64,000 bases of DNA from Allostellaceae bacterium (GCA_025451725.1 JANWJX010000056.1:1-64000), one strand, 5' to 3'. Positions 45,641 to 55,401 are shown, numbered from the stretch's first letter. The notes: generated by a model not told the origin, from the letters alone. Program-made: numbers and translations.

Positions 45641-46735
45641 ATGAGTGACATGCAGCACATGAACGCGGCGCTGGAACTGGCGCGGCGAGGACTTGGCCGC
45701 ACTTGGCCCAATCCGGCGGTGGGCTGCGTCGTGGTGCGCGACGGGCGCGTGGTTGGGCGCGGCTGGACTCAACCCGGGGGCCGGCCGCACGCCGAGACCG
45801 AAGCGCTCGACCGTGCCGGCACGCTGGCCGACGGCGCCACGCTCTACACCACGCTCGAGCCGTGCAGCCATCACGGCAAGACGCCGCCCTGCGCCGAGGC
45901 GGTGATTGCGGCGGGCATCAAGCGCGTCGTTGCGGCGATGGAGGATTCCGATCTGCGTGTAAAAGGGGCGGGCTTCGCCAAGCTGCGGAATGCCGGCATC
46001 GCGGTCGAGATCGGGCCGGGTTCGCACGAGGCGGCCGAAATCAATGCCGGATTTTTCCTCCGCGTCGCCACCGGCCGCCCCCTGGTGACGCTGAAGCTTG
46101 CGACCACACTCGACGGCAAGATCGCGATGCCGTCGGGCGAGAGCCGCTGGATCACCGGCGAGGCGTCGCGCCGCCGCGCGCATCTGCTCCGTGCCACCCA
46201 CGACGCCGCGATGGTCGGCGTCGGCACCGCGGTCGCCGACGATCCGGAATTGACCTGCCGTCTGCCGGGCATGGCCGACCGGCATCCGGTGCGAATCGTG
46301 GTCGATCACAATCTGCGCCTGCCACTGGTGTCAAAGCTGGTGGTCGATGCCGTAAAACTCCGCACCTGGATCGTGACGCGAAGTGGCGGCGACGCCGCCC
46401 GTCACCAGGGGTTCCGCGCCGCTGGGGTTGAGCTGATCGAACTGCCCGGCGCCGACGACGGCATCGATCTCGGTGTGGCGCTTCAGGCGCTCGGCCAGCG
46501 CGGCGTCACGCGGGTTCTGGTCGAGGGCGGGGCCGGGTTGGCGGCGGGGTTGCTGCGGCGCGGCCTGGTCGATCATGTCGCCTGGTTCCATGCGCCGGCC
46601 GCTATCGGCGCCGGCGGGATCGACGCCGTGGGCAGGCTGGGCCTCGAAAAACTCGCAGAAATACCGCGATTCGACCGGTTAACGGTCGAGCCGGTGGGCG
46701 AGGATGTACTGGAAACCCTGCGCCGCCCAGCCTAA
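45641..46735 (+). CDS. ribD: bifunctional riboflavin deaminase/reductase RibD
   Basis: Catalyses the deamination and side-chain reduction steps of riboflavin synthesis. The start at 45641 gives 364 residues beginning SDMQHMNAALELARRGLG. The deaminase domain has the zinc motifs HAETEAL and EPCSHHGKTPPC. The reductase domain begins LKLATTLDGKIAMPSGESRW and carries VLVEGGAGLAAGLL. It is 25 bases after nrdR and 11 before ribE. Confidence 0.96.
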   Translation: MSDMQHMNAALELARRGLGRTWPNPAVGCVVVRDGRVVGRGWTQPGGRPHAETEALDRAGTLADGATLYTTLEPCSHHGKTPPCAEAVIAAGIKRVVAAMEDSDLRVKGAGFAKLRNAGIAVEIGPGSHEAAEINAGFFLRVATGRPLVTLKLATTLDGKIAMPSGESRWITGEASRRRAHLLRATHDAAMVGVGTAVADDPELTCRLPGMADRHPVRIVVDHNLRLPLVSKLVVDAVKLRTWIVTRSGGDAARHQGFRAAGVELIELPGADDGIDLGVALQALGQRGVTRVLVEGGAGLAAGLLRRGLVDHVAWFHAPAAIGAGGIDAVGRLGLEKLAEIPRFDRLTVEPVGEDVLETLRRPA

Positions 46736-46746
46736 TTTAGCGGCGC

Positions 46747-47340
46747 ATGTTCACGGGGATCATCACCGACGTCGGCACCGTCCGCGCCATCGAACAGCGC
46801 GGCGACACCCGCATTACCGTCGCGACCCGCTACCCGATGGGCGAGGTTGCGATCGGCGCGTCGATCGCGTGCTCAGGTCCGTGCCTGACGGTGGTGGAGA
46901 AGGGAAACGACTGTTTCTCCGTCGATGCCTCTGCCGAAACGCTGGCACGCACCACCGCCGGATCGTGGCGCGCGGGCACGCGCATCAATCTCGAGCGCGC
47001 GCTCAAGATGGGTGACGAGCTTGGCGGCCATCTTCTGACCGGCCATGTCGATACCGTCGCCACGCTCATCGCGCGCCGGCCTGAAGGTGACTCCCTGCGC
47101 CTCACGTTTTCCGTGCCGGAGCCGTTCGACCGCGCGATTGCTTCGAAGGGGGCGGTGGCGATCGAGGGCGTATCGCTGACCGTGAACGAGGTCGACGGCA
47201 ACAGTTTCGGCGTCAACATCATCCCGCACACCCAGCGCGAGACGACGCTCGGCGCGCTTCAGCCCGGCGACCGCGTCAATCTCGAGATCGACCTCATCGC
47301 GCGCTATCTCGCGCGTCTGGTCGGCAAGGAGATCGCATGA
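46747..47340 (+). CDS. ribE: riboflavin synthase, alpha subunit type
   Basis: Dismutation of two lumazine molecules to riboflavin. The 197-residue protein has the two-fold repeat of the family, beginning MFTGIITDVGTVRAIE, with IACSGPCLTVVEKGNDCF and the second repeat SKGAVAIEGVSLTVNEVDG. It ends in an ATGA overlap with ribBA. Confidence 0.96.
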   Translation: MFTGIITDVGTVRAIEQRGDTRITVATRYPMGEVAIGASIACSGPCLTVVEKGNDCFSVDASAETLARTTAGSWRAGTRINLERALKMGDELGGHLLTGHVDTVATLIARRPEGDSLRLTFSVPEPFDRAIASKGAVAIEGVSLTVNEVDGNSFGVNIIPHTQRETTLGALQPGDRVNLEIDLIARYLARLVGKEIA

Positions 47341-48455
47341 GCTTCGTCGAAGTGGTGTCGCAGATCGAAGAGATCATCGAAGAGGCCCGCAACGGGCGCA
47401 TGTTCATCCTGGTCGACGACGAGGACCGGGAGAATGAAGGCGATCTCGTCATCCCGGCGCAGATGGCGACGCCCGACGCGATCAATTTCATGGCGAAGCA
47501 CGGCCGCGGCCTGATCTGCCTCGCTCTGACCAGACAGCGCGTCGAACAACTCGACCTCAAGCTGATGTCGCAGGCCAATGCCTCGCGGCTCCAAACCGCA
47601 TTCACGGTCTCCATCGAGGCGAAGGACGGCGTCACGACGGGAATCTCGGCATCGGACCGCGCGCGCACCGTCTCGGTCGCGATCGACCCGACCAAGGGGG
47701 CCGAGGACATCGTCAGCCCTGGCCATGTCTTTCCGCTGATGGCGCGCGACGGCGGCGTGCTGGTGCGCACCGGCCACACCGAGGCCGCGGTCGACATCGC
47801 GCGGCTCGCCGGCCTCAACCCGTCGGGTGTGATCTGCGAGATCATGAACGACGACGGCAGCATGGCGCGGCGTGACGACCTCATCGCCTTCGCGCAGCTT
47901 CACGGCCTCAAGATCGCGACCATCGCCGATCTCATCGCATATCGCCGCCGCCACGACCGCACCGTCGAGCGCACCTTCGATCAGCCGTTCGAGACACATT
48001 TCGGCGGCACGTTCCGGTTGCTGATTTATCGCAACAAGGTCAGCAACGTCGAACACCTCGCCTTCGTGAAAGGCGACGTGTCGAGCGCGAAGCCACCGCT
48101 GGTGCGCATGCACGCGATGAACATGATGGACGATATGTTCGGCAGCGTGAAAAGCGGCCGCGCCGGCATGCTGCGCGCCTCGTTCGAGGCGGTGGCGAAG
48201 GCCGGGCGCGGCGTCGTGGTCGTGCTGCGCGAGCCGATGCCGTCTAACCTTACGACGCGCCTCCACGAAGTTATCGTCGATACCCCCCCCGATTCCGGCG
48301 CGCTGCGCGATTACGGCATTGGCGCGCAAATCCTGATCGATCTCGGCGTCCACGAAATGATCCTGCTGTCGAACACCGATCACAACATCATCGGCCTCGA
48401 AGGCTACGGGTTGCGCGTCGTCGGGCGGCAGCCCATCGGCGAGCCGAGCGTCTAG
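47337..48455 (+). CDS. ribB: RibB (DHBP synthase) fused to a degenerate GTP cyclohydrolase II domain
   Basis: The N-terminal half (about 1-205) is a complete DHBP synthase: ILVDDEDRENEGDLVIPA, TGHTEAAVDIARLAGL and ICEIMNDDGSMARRDDL. The C-terminal half has the GTP cyclohydrolase II fold, but the zinc-binding Cys region, normally HSECLTGDVFGS...CDCG, reads HAMNMMDDMFGSVKSGRAG with no Cys. The zinc site is therefore lost, and cyclohydrolase activity is unlikely. Such RibBX-type fusions are known in Alphaproteobacteria. A separate functional ribA should be elsewhere in the genome. It is coupled to ribE (4-base overlap). Confidence 0.92.
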   Translation: MSFVEVVSQIEEIIEEARNGRMFILVDDEDRENEGDLVIPAQMATPDAINFMAKHGRGLICLALTRQRVEQLDLKLMSQANASRLQTAFTVSIEAKDGVTTGISASDRARTVSVAIDPTKGAEDIVSPGHVFPLMARDGGVLVRTGHTEAAVDIARLAGLNPSGVICEIMNDDGSMARRDDLIAFAQLHGLKIATIADLIAYRRRHDRTVERTFDQPFETHFGGTFRLLIYRNKVSNVEHLAFVKGDVSSAKPPLVRMHAMNMMDDMFGSVKSGRAGMLRASFEAVAKAGRGVVVVLREPMPSNLTTRLHEVIVDTPPDSGALRDYGIGAQILIDLGVHEMILLSNTDHNIIGLEGYGLRVVGRQPIGEPSV

Positions 48456-48458
48456 GCG

Positions 48459-48902
48459 ATGGCGGCGACCCGGATTCTGATCGTGGAGGCGCGTTACTAC
48501 ACGCACATCGCCGACGAGCTGTTGAAAGGCGCGACCGCCGAGTTGGAGCGCGCCAGCATAGTGTATGAACGAGTCACCGTACCGGGCGCTTTCGAAATTC
48601 CCGCAGCGGTTCAATTCGCGCATTTGTCGCGCGCTGGATTCGACGGCTACGTCGCGCTCGGTTGCGTCATCCGCGGCGAGACCAGCCATTACGATCTAAT
48701 CTGCACCGAATGCGCGCGCGGGCTTCAGGATCTGGCGCTACACGAGCGCCTCGCCATCGGCTTCGGCGTGCTCACGGTCGAGAACGAGGCACAGGCGCTG
48801 GCGCGCGCGCGGATCGACACGAAGAACAAGGGTGCCGAGGCGGCGCGTGCCTGCCTCGCCATGGTCGAGCTCAAGCGCCGCTACGCTCTTGGCACGCCAT
48901 GA
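48459..48902 (+). CDS. ribH: 6,7-dimethyl-8-ribityllumazine synthase
   Basis: Condenses the pyrimidine and DHBP to lumazine; the product feeds riboflavin synthase. The 147-residue protein has PGAFEIPAAVQF, GCVIRGETSHYDLICTE and GVLTVENEAQALARA (the last is the catalytic/assembly region). The ATG follows ribB by 3 bases. It shares ATGA with nusB. Confidence 0.96.
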   Translation: MAATRILIVEARYYTHIADELLKGATAELERASIVYERVTVPGAFEIPAAVQFAHLSRAGFDGYVALGCVIRGETSHYDLICTECARGLQDLALHERLAIGFGVLTVENEAQALARARIDTKNKGAEAARACLAMVELKRRYALGTP

Positions 48903-49387
48903 GCGCCGACGAGCCGCGCCAATCGGCCGGCACCATCGGGCGCAGTCGCGCGCGTCTTGCCGCGGTGCAGGCCCTGTACCAGATCGATCTCAACGATACG
49001 CCGGTTGAGGACGTGATCGAAGAACTGCGTGAGCGCGGCGACGACGAGGAAGGGTTCGGCGCGGCCGACGACTGGCTGCTCGGCGACATCGTGCGCGGCA
49101 CCGTTGCGAACAGGGACGATCTCGACGGGCTGCTCGAGGAGATGCTGGCACCGGACTGGAGTTTGGCACGGCTCGAGGCGGTGCTGCGCGCGGTGCTGCG
49201 GGCAGGGGCGTATGAATTGCTAGCACGGCTCGAAATTCCGGCGCGCGTCGTGCTCAACGAATATGTCGACATCGCGCATGCTTTTTTCGCCGGCAAGGAA
49301 CCGGGCTTGGTCAATGGCGTGCTCGACCGCGTCGGCCGTCGGCTGCGGCCCGGCGAGCTACATGGCGAAGCCGCCGCGTCTCGATGA
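48899..49387 (+). CDS. nusB: transcription antitermination factor NusB
   Basis: RNA-binding protein of rRNA antitermination. The 162-residue protein starts at the ATG overlapping the ribH stop and has RARLAAVQALYQIDL at the N terminus and VVLNEYVDIAHAFFAG, FVNGVLD-like VNGVLDRVGRRLR in the C-terminal helix bundle. It is complete; a 26-base overlap with thiL suggests coupling. Confidence 0.95.
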   Translation: MSADEPRQSAGTIGRSRARLAAVQALYQIDLNDTPVEDVIEELRERGDDEEGFGAADDWLLGDIVRGTVANRDDLDGLLEEMLAPDWSLARLEAVLRAVLRAGAYELLARLEIPARVVLNEYVDIAHAFFAGKEPGLVNGVLDRVGRRLRPGELHGEAAASR

Positions 49388-50315
49388 GTTTCAGCGCATC
49401 GCGCGCTTTTTCGCGCCGCTGGCGGGCGAGGGTGCGCTCTGCCTCAAGGACGATGTCGCACTGATCGACGGGCCGGCGGGCACGCAGTATGTGCTCAAGA
49501 CCGACGCCATCGTCGAAGGCGTGCATTTTTTCCCGGACGATCCGCCCGGACAGGTCGCGCAAAAGCTGCTGCGCGTGAATCTGTCCGACCTCGCGGCCAA
49601 GGGCGCGATGCCGGTCGGCTATCTGCTCACCACGGCGCTGACGGTGCGTCAGGGCGAAGCGTGGCTTGCCAAATTTTCGGCTGGCCTCGCCGCGGATCAA
49701 CGCAAATATAGCATCATGCTACTCGGGGGCGACAGTACGCGCACCAAGGGCACGGCAACATTGTCGGTCACGGCGATTGGCCGGATCGCGAAAGGCACGG
49801 CGCCGTTGCGCGGTGGCGCGCGCCCTGGCGACGCCATCTACATGACCGGCACGCTCGGCGACGCGGCGCTAGGATTATCGGTGGCGAAGGGCGGTTTGAA
49901 AAACCGTTCCGCCGCGCATCGCCGCTTTCTGCTCGACCGGTATCGCTTACCGCAGCCGCGTCTTGATCTTGGCCGCAAGATCGCCCGGGTCGCGACGGCG
50001 GCGATGGACATTTCCGACGGGCTGGTCGCCGATCTCGGCCACATCTGCGAAGTGTCGGGCGTCGCGGCGATCGTCGAGACGGCGCGCCTGCCGCTGTCGC
50101 AAGCCGCGCGCGTCGCCCTCAAAGCCGATCCGCGCCTGCTCGAAATCATCCTCACCGGCGGCGACGATTACGAAATCCTGTTTACCGCCCGCGCCGTTCC
50201 CGGGCGCCTGCCAGTCACCCAAATCGGCCGGATCGAGAAAGGGCAGGGCGTCACAGTGCTGGATGGCGACGGCAAGAAGCTTCGATTCAAGCAAAGCGGG
50301 TATCGTCATTTCTGA
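49362..50315 (+). CDS. thiL: thiamine-monophosphate kinase
   Basis: Phosphorylates thiamine monophosphate to the active diphosphate. ATG 49362 gives 317 residues, starting AKPPRLDEFQRIARFFAPL. Family blocks are LKDDVALIDGPAG, TDAIVEGVHFFPDDPPG, NLSDLAAKGAMPVGYLLT, LLGGDSTRTKG and GGDDYEILFTA. It overlaps nusB by 26 bases and closes the glyA-thiL operon. Confidence 0.95.
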   Translation: MAKPPRLDEFQRIARFFAPLAGEGALCLKDDVALIDGPAGTQYVLKTDAIVEGVHFFPDDPPGQVAQKLLRVNLSDLAAKGAMPVGYLLTTALTVRQGEAWLAKFSAGLAADQRKYSIMLLGGDSTRTKGTATLSVTAIGRIAKGTAPLRGGARPGDAIYMTGTLGDAALGLSVAKGGLKNRSAAHRRFLLDRYRLPQPRLDLGRKIARVATAAMDISDGLVADLGHICEVSGVAAIVETARLPLSQAARVALKADPRLLEIILTGGDDYEILFTARAVPGRLPVTQIGRIEKGQGVTVLDGDGKKLRFKQSGYRHF

Positions 50316-50526
50316 CTATTTCGCGTCTCGGCCAGGCATGGTCCGGTCGCCCACGGCTATTTGTTATCAATGACTTATCCGTGGATGCGCCGGCCAAGCC
50401 GGCGCCGGCGGAAGTAACGGAATCGAAGCTGCGGCCGGTTGCCTGCCCGTTCTTCTTCTGGCATGGTCCGCCGACTTTCCGGCGGGGGATCGCCGAGCCT
50501 TTAGCCAATAACCGGGGTTCCAGAAA

Positions 50527-52617
50527 ATGCAGATTGCCTATTGGGTTGTCATCGCCGGCGGCGTGCTGGCCTTGCTTTATGGTCTCGTCACCGCCCGGTC
50601 CGTTCTGGCCGCGAATGCCGGCACCGAGCGCATGCAGCAAATCGCGGCGGCGGTTCAGGAAGGCGCGCGTGCCTATCTCAACCGGCAATACTCGACAGTT
50701 GCAATCGTCGGCGTCGTTATCTTCGTGATCCTGCTGTTCGCGTTGAGCTGGCGCTCCGGCGTCGGCTTTGCCATCGGCGCCATTCTCTCGGCGGCCGCCG
50801 GTTATATCGGCATGAACGTCTCGGTGCGCGCCAATGTCCGCACCGCCCAGGCGGCGCGCGGCGGCCTCGCTCCCGGCCTTGCCATCTCGTTCAAGGCGGG
50901 CGCCATCACCGGCATGCTGGTGGTCGGGCTCGGCCTCCTCGGCGTGTCGCTCTATTACTATTTCCTGCGCTCGACCCTACCGACCGATAATCCGCGTCCG
51001 ATCCTGGAATCTTTAGTCGCCTTGAGCTTCGGCGCGTCGTTGATCTCGATCTTCGCCCGTCTCGGCGGCGGTATCTTCACCAAGGGTGCCGATGTCGGCG
51101 CCGACCTGGTCGGCAAGGTCGAGGCCGGCATTCCCGAAGACGATCCCCGCAACCCCGCCGTGATTGCCGATAATGTCGGCGACAACGTCGGCGACTGCGC
51201 CGGCATGGCGGCCGACCTGTTCGAGACCTATGCCGTGACGATCGTCGCGACCATGCTGCTGTCCGCGATCTTCTTCGAGGGCGCGATGCGCGACACCATG
51301 ATGCTGATCCCGCTGGTGATCGGCGCAGTGTGCATTCTCGCTTCGGTCATCGGCACGTATTTCGTTCGCTTGGGCGCGAGCGAGAACATCATGGGCGCGC
51401 TCTACAAAGGCCTGATCGTGGCCGGCGTGCTGTCGGCGATCCTGATCGCGGGCGTAGTGCAGTGGCTGATCGGCTTCTCGACGCCGCTGGCGATGGTCGG
51501 CGGCACCGCGACCACGGGCGGAGGACTATTCGGTTGCGCCATCGTCGGCCTCGCCGTGACCGGCCTGCTCGTCGTGATCACCGAGTACTACACCTCGACC
51601 GCGTACCGTCCGGTACGCAGCATCGCGGCCTCGTCCACGACCGGGCACGGCACCAACGTGATTCAGGGTCTCGCCATCTCGATGGAGGCGACGGCGCTGC
51701 CGGTGATCGTGATCGCGGCCGGCATCATCGTCGCGTTCCTGATCGCGGGCCTGTTCGGCATCGCGATCGCCGCGACCACGATGCTGGCGCTCGCCGGCAT
51801 GATCGTCGCGCTCGACGCCTACGGTCCCGTAACCGACAATGCCGGCGGCATCGCCGAAATGGCGGAACTGCCGAAGGAAGTGCGCAAGTTCACCGACGCG
51901 CTCGACGCGGTCGGCAACACCACCAAGGCGGTGACCAAGGGCTATGCCATCGGCTCCGCGGGCCTCGCCTCACTGGTGCTGTTCGCGGCCTACACCCAGG
52001 ACCTCGCGCATTATTTCCCGAAACTTCAGGTCAATTTCGCGCTGCAAAACCCGTATGTCGTGATCGGCCTCTTCATCGGCGGGTTGCTGCCGTATCTATT
52101 CGGGGCGCTCGGCATGACCGCGGTCGGCCGCGCGGCCGGCGCGGTGGTGGTTGAAGTCCGGCGCCAGTTCAAGGAAATCCCTGGCATCATGGAAGGCACC
52201 GGCAAGCCGGATTACGGCAAGGCAGTCGATATGCTGACCAAGTCGGCGATCAAGGAAATGATCGCGCCGTCGCTACTCCCGGTACTGGCGCCGATCGTGC
52301 TGTTCCTCATCATCTGGTCGTTCGCGGGACAGGCCAACGCCTTCGCCGCGCTCGGCGCGATGCTCCTTGGCACCATCGTCACCGGCCTGTTCGTCGCCAT
52401 CTCGATGACTTCGGGCGGCGGCGCGTGGGACAACGCCAAGAAGTACATCGAGGAAGGCCATTACGGCGGCAAGGGCTCGGACGCCCACAAAGCGGCCGTG
52501 ACCGGTGACACGGTCGGCGATCCCTACAAGGACACGGCCGGCCCGGCGGTCAATCCGATGATCAAGATCACCAACATCGTGGCGCTGCTGCTGCTGGCGA
52601 TTTTGGCGGGTCACTAG
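50527..52617 (+). CDS. hppA: membrane-bound proton-translocating pyrophosphatase
   Basis: Hydrolyses pyrophosphate to pump protons. The 696-residue, about 16-segment membrane protein carries [37 protein letters not shown] and [12 protein letters not shown] substrate-binding blocks. The marker [17 protein letters not shown] has Lys after GNTT, which indicates the potassium-independent subclass. A complete, typical member. It lies 211 bases after thiL; a hairpin follows. Confidence 0.97.
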   Translation: MQIAYWVVIAGGVLALLYGLVTARSVLAANAGTERMQQIAAAVQEGARAYLNRQYSTVAIVGVVIFVILLFALSWRSGVGFAIGAILSAAAGYIGMNVSVRANVRTAQAARGGLAPGLAISFKAGAITGMLVVGLGLLGVSLYYYFLRSTLPTDNPRPILESLVALSFGASLISIFARLGGGIFTKGADVGADLVGKVEAGIPEDDPRNPAVIADNVGDNVGDCAGMAADLFETYAVTIVATMLLSAIFFEGAMRDTMMLIPLVIGAVCILASVIGTYFVRLGASENIMGALYKGLIVAGVLSAILIAGVVQWLIGFSTPLAMVGGTATTGGGLFGCAIVGLAVTGLLVVITEYYTSTAYRPVRSIAASSTTGHGTNVIQGLAISMEATALPVIVIAAGIIVAFLIAGLFGIAIAATTMLALAGMIVALDAYGPVTDNAGGIAEMAELPKEVRKFTDALDAVGNTTKAVTKGYAIGSAGLASLVLFAAYTQDLAHYFPKLQVNFALQNPYVVIGLFIGGLLPYLFGALGMTAVGRAAGAVVVEVRRQFKEIPGIMEGTGKPDYGKAVDMLTKSAIKEMIAPSLLPVLAPIVLFLIIWSFAGQANAFAALGAMLLGTIVTGLFVAISMTSGGGAWDNAKKYIEEGHYGGKGSDAHKAAVTGDTVGDPYKDTAGPAVNPMIKITNIVALLLLAILAGH

Positions 52618-52627
52618 GGCGCGATCC

Positions 52628-52661
52628 GGTCGGACGGAAGCAATACCGCTTCCATCCGACC
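52628..52661. terminator. strong hairpin downstream of hppA
   Basis: GGTCGGACGGAAGC (52628-52641) faces GCTTCCATCCGACC (52648-52661), with 13 of 14 positions paired around the loop AATACC. It begins 11 bases after the hppA stop. No T-run follows, so it may work as a terminator, an mRNA-stabilising end, or a copy of a repeated palindrome. Confidence 0.6.
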
Positions 52662-52792
52662 TGTGAATCGCACTCTAATGATTGGAGACGGATTCACGCC
52701 TGCCGAAATCGTCAGCGGCGATTCCATCCAAGGCGGTCCGGGTCTCGTTCGATATCGACGCCCTGGCCGGCCGAACGGCCGCGCCCGGATCG

Positions 52793-53998
52793 TCAGCCGC
52801 GTGCGCGGTTGCCGCGCTCCCAATCGATCATGTAGTCGCGGGTGATCGGCAGCGCGTCGACGCGCTTCGTCAGTTGCATCTGGAACACCATGTTGGTGCG
52901 CCGGCGGAAGCCGATTTCGCACAGCACCAGATAGAACTCCCACATCCGGCAAAAACGGTCGTCGTAGAGCCGCACCACCTCGTCGCGCCGTGCCATGAAG
53001 CGCTCGCGCCAGTGGCGCAGTGTCTCTGCGTAATGTAGCCGCAGGATTTCAACATCGGTGACCCACAGGCCGCTTCGCTCGACCACTGCGAACACCTCCG
53101 ACAGCGAGGGCAGGTCGGCGCCGGGGAAAATGTATTTGCGGATGAAGGGATTGATCGGCGCAGGTGTGTCGGAATAGCCGATCGCATGCACCAGCGCGAC
53201 GCCGTCGTCGGTCAGAAGATCGCGCAGCTTGGCGAAGAATTCGGCGTAGTTCCGTTTGCCGACATGCTCGAACATACCGACCGAGACGATGCGGTCGTAG
53301 CGCGCCGGTTCCTCGCGGTAATCGCGCAGATGAAAGCGCACGCGATCGCCCAGCCCCGCCGCCGTCGCGCGGGACGAACTCATCCTGTACTGCTCGGTGC
53401 TCAGCGTCACACCGGTGACGTCGGCGTCCGAATGTTCGGCGATGTGCAGCGCGAGGCCGCCCCATCCCGAGCCGATATCGAGCACCTTCAATCCCGGCCG
53501 GTCGAGCAGCAGCTTCCCGGCAATATGGCGCTTCTTGTTCTCCTGCGCGGTTTCCAGACTGTCGTCGGCCGACCTAAAATAGGCGCAGGAATATTGCCGG
53601 TCGCGGTCGAGGAAAATGTCGTAGAGCTGCGCGGACAGATCGTAATGATGCGCGACATTGTGCTGCGCCTTGCCGACCGGATTGTATTGTTTCAACCCGC
53701 GCCCGACGCGCTCGATGAAAGCGAGCCAAGGCAGGCGGCCGACATTGTCGAAGTTGCGCGCCAGCACATCGAGGAAATCGTAGAGCGTGCCATCCTCGAC
53801 CTGCAGCGTGCCCTCCATGAAGGCCTCGCCGACCGACAGGCTCGGGTTGAGGATCAGCGTGTATTCCAGGCGCTTTGAGGTCAGGCGGATGGTGGCGCGC
53901 GGCGGGCTGCCGTCGCCGACCGCGTGGCTCCGGCCTGCGGCGTCGATGACGCGCAGACCGCCTTCGCGGACGAAGCGTTTGAGGATGGGGATGAACAC
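52793..53998 (-). CDS. cyclopropane-fatty-acyl-phospholipid synthase family protein
   Basis: A 401-residue SAM-dependent lipid-modifying enzyme. N-terminal VGEAFMEGTLQVEDGTLYDF is the lipid-binding part; SAM motif I is VLDIGSGWGGLALHIAE; NPVGKAQHNVAHHYDLSAQL, DRQYSCAYFR, and IVSVGMFEHVGKRNYAEFF follow the CFA family. It probably methylenates or methylates unsaturated acyl chains of phospholipids. Its position is outside the lipid island, on the other strand, so a link with the island is not shown. Confidence 0.9.
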   Translation of the reverse strand: MFIPILKRFVREGGLRVIDAAGRSHAVGDGSPPRATIRLTSKRLEYTLILNPSLSVGEAFMEGTLQVEDGTLYDFLDVLARNFDNVGRLPWLAFIERVGRGLKQYNPVGKAQHNVAHHYDLSAQLYDIFLDRDRQYSCAYFRSADDSLETAQENKKRHIAGKLLLDRPGLKVLDIGSGWGGLALHIAEHSDADVTGVTLSTEQYRMSSSRATAAGLGDRVRFHLRDYREEPARYDRIVSVGMFEHVGKRNYAEFFAKLRDLLTDDGVALVHAIGYSDTPAPINPFIRKYIFPGADLPSLSEVFAVVERSGLWVTDVEILRLHYAETLRHWRERFMARRDEVVRLYDDRFCRMWEFYLVLCEIGFRRRTNMVFQMQLTKRVDALPITRDYMIDWERGNRARG

Positions 53999-54036
53999 GA
54001 TGCGTTGGCGCGGAAGCCCCTTTTTCTTATTGCAAA

Positions 54037-54420
54037 TTGTCCGAAGCGACGCCGGTTGTCACTTGGAAATCGTCGGGATTCCGCTACGACAGTGAGGATC
54101 GGTGGAAAGACGCCCTAGCCAATTCCGCGCGCATCGGACTTCTCAACGACAAGGGGCGCCTTCTCGGCGTCACGATGAGGGCGAAACCTGGCTCCCAAAG
54201 CGTCGAATTCCCGGATCTCCCGCCCGGCAGGTACGCGGTTATCGTGTTTCACGATGAAAACGACAACGGCCTTTTGGACAAGAACGGCTTGGGAATTCCG
54301 ATTGAGGGCTATGGCTTCAGTAACAACGCAACGGGATTTTTCAGCGCACCGTCCTTCGATGACGCCGCCATCACGGTCGGACGCGGCCAAGCCAGCAACT
54401 CAATATCCCTTGGCTACTAG
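54037..54420 (+). pseudogene. 5'-truncated DUF2141-type protein (remnant)
   Basis: The last 75 residues match DUF2141 proteins: FPDLPPGRYAVIVFHDENDN, GLLDKNGLGIPIEGYGFSN and PSFDDAAITVG. The usual signal peptide and first beta strands are missing, and the frame begins at a TTG only 38 bases from the start of the divergent CFA gene. It is most likely the 3' portion of a once complete gene, or a shortened gene. Whether it is expressed is unknown. Confidence 0.5.
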
Positions 54421-54473
54421 ACGCTGACTTGGCGTCGTTAGATTTGGTCCGAGGACGAACGACCGCAAATAAG

Positions 54474-55115
54474 TTACCAGAGGCCGCCGATCCATTCGGC
54501 GCCGAGGACCGTTCCCCACACCGTCGCCACCGCCACCGCTAGTACGATGGTGGCGGCCACGAGGGCGATCGAGAGCAAGAGCCCGTCCTCTTCGAGATAA
54601 GCCAGCGAGATCAGCGCGATCACCAGGGCGGGGACGACGTTGCTCAGGGGGATCGGCGCAAATACCACGATGACGTTCAGTATCACCACGACCGTTCCGA
54701 CGAGACGCTTGGTGGCCTCGAACGGTGTAGGCCAACGGGGATGGATCGTCTTCTCGAGGTATCTCAACACGGGTATGGCTCGCTGCACCAACGCCGCGAG
54801 ATGACGTGTTGGCAAGGGACGAATTGAGATGCGGCGTGGAAAAACCGGGACCGAATGGCCCGCGATCATCTGGAACGCGGGAATCATCAGCAGCAGGCCA
54901 GCGACGACGCAGACGCCAGGTGCCATCGCGACTACGGCAAGCAGAAGCATGATGATGCCGAACGATCGCTTGCGCAGGCTGCCCATGAGCCAACTCAGGG
55001 TGAAGTGGCCGGTCGGCGCATCATCGTGCAGTCGTTGCAGAACCACGGAAGTGGGGATGAACACGCTCGTGTCGGAGGGCGGTTTTGTGCTCAGCTTGGA
55101 TTTCGTGACAGGCAC
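54474..55115 (-). CDS. ExoD-family membrane protein
   Basis: A 213-residue protein of the exopolysaccharide-synthesis ExoD family: PTSVVLQRLHDDAPTGHFTL, LMGSLRKRSFGIIMLLLAVV, PGVCVVAGLLLMIPAFQMIAG (cut to this core), then FPRRISIRPLPTRHL and three further hydrophobic segments. The GTG at 55115 gives the usual family start. In-frame ATGs at 55205 and 55250 would overlap the small upstream gene. The molecular function of ExoD is not established. Confidence 0.8.
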   Translation of the reverse strand: MPVTKSKLSTKPPSDTSVFIPTSVVLQRLHDDAPTGHFTLSWLMGSLRKRSFGIIMLLLAVVAMAPGVCVVAGLLLMIPAFQMIAGHSVPVFPRRISIRPLPTRHLAALVQRAIPVLRYLEKTIHPRWPTPFEATKRLVGTVVVILNVIVVFAPIPLSNVVPALVIALISLAYLEEDGLLLSIALVAATIVLAVAVATVWGTVLGAEWIGGLW

Positions 55116-55137
55116 GAGGACGGCTCCCAGAAGCCAA

Positions 55138-55341
55138 CTATTGGCCCTTTCGCGGCCCCTTCGGCGCGATTTCCACGGGATAGCCGGGGCGTGAGGTTTT
55201 GCCATCCGGTGCCTTGTGACCGTCGCGTGCGGGCCTATTTCCGTGGCCATGCGACGCCTGTTCTTGATGTGCGGCGTGCGCGTGATCCTCGGGCTGGAAA
55301 TGCTTGGCTTGGTGTTGGGGACCTTTGCGGGTTTTGGCCAT
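55138..55341 (-). CDS. small His-rich hydrophilic protein, unknown
   Basis: A 67-residue open frame with a strong ribosome-binding site (AGGGAGCAAC before ATG 55341). It is rich in His, Lys, Pro and Gly (AKTRKGPQHQAKHFQPEDHA) and has no membrane segment or signal peptide. It ends 22 bases before the ExoD start, so the two may be one operon. No family is recognised. The composition could bind metal or nucleic acid, but that is a guess; a spurious frame is possible. Confidence 0.5.
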   Translation of the reverse strand: MAKTRKGPQHQAKHFQPEDHAHAAHQEQASHGHGNRPARDGHKAPDGKTSRPGYPVEIAPKGPRKGQ

Positions 55342-55401
55342 GTTGCTCCCTATCGAATGCGATTGATGGCGACTTTCCGCCGTCCTCCGCGAAAATGCGG
55401 T

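Noticed and set aside
52628-52661. Hairpin after hppA as a riboswitch or small RNA
   Set aside because: It is a simple near-perfect stem with a 6-base loop, which a terminator or repeat explains.
53186-53878. 230-codon frame on the plus strand inside the CFA synthase gene
   Set aside because: Exact shadow of the minus-strand gene, which carries the clear SAM and CFA motifs.
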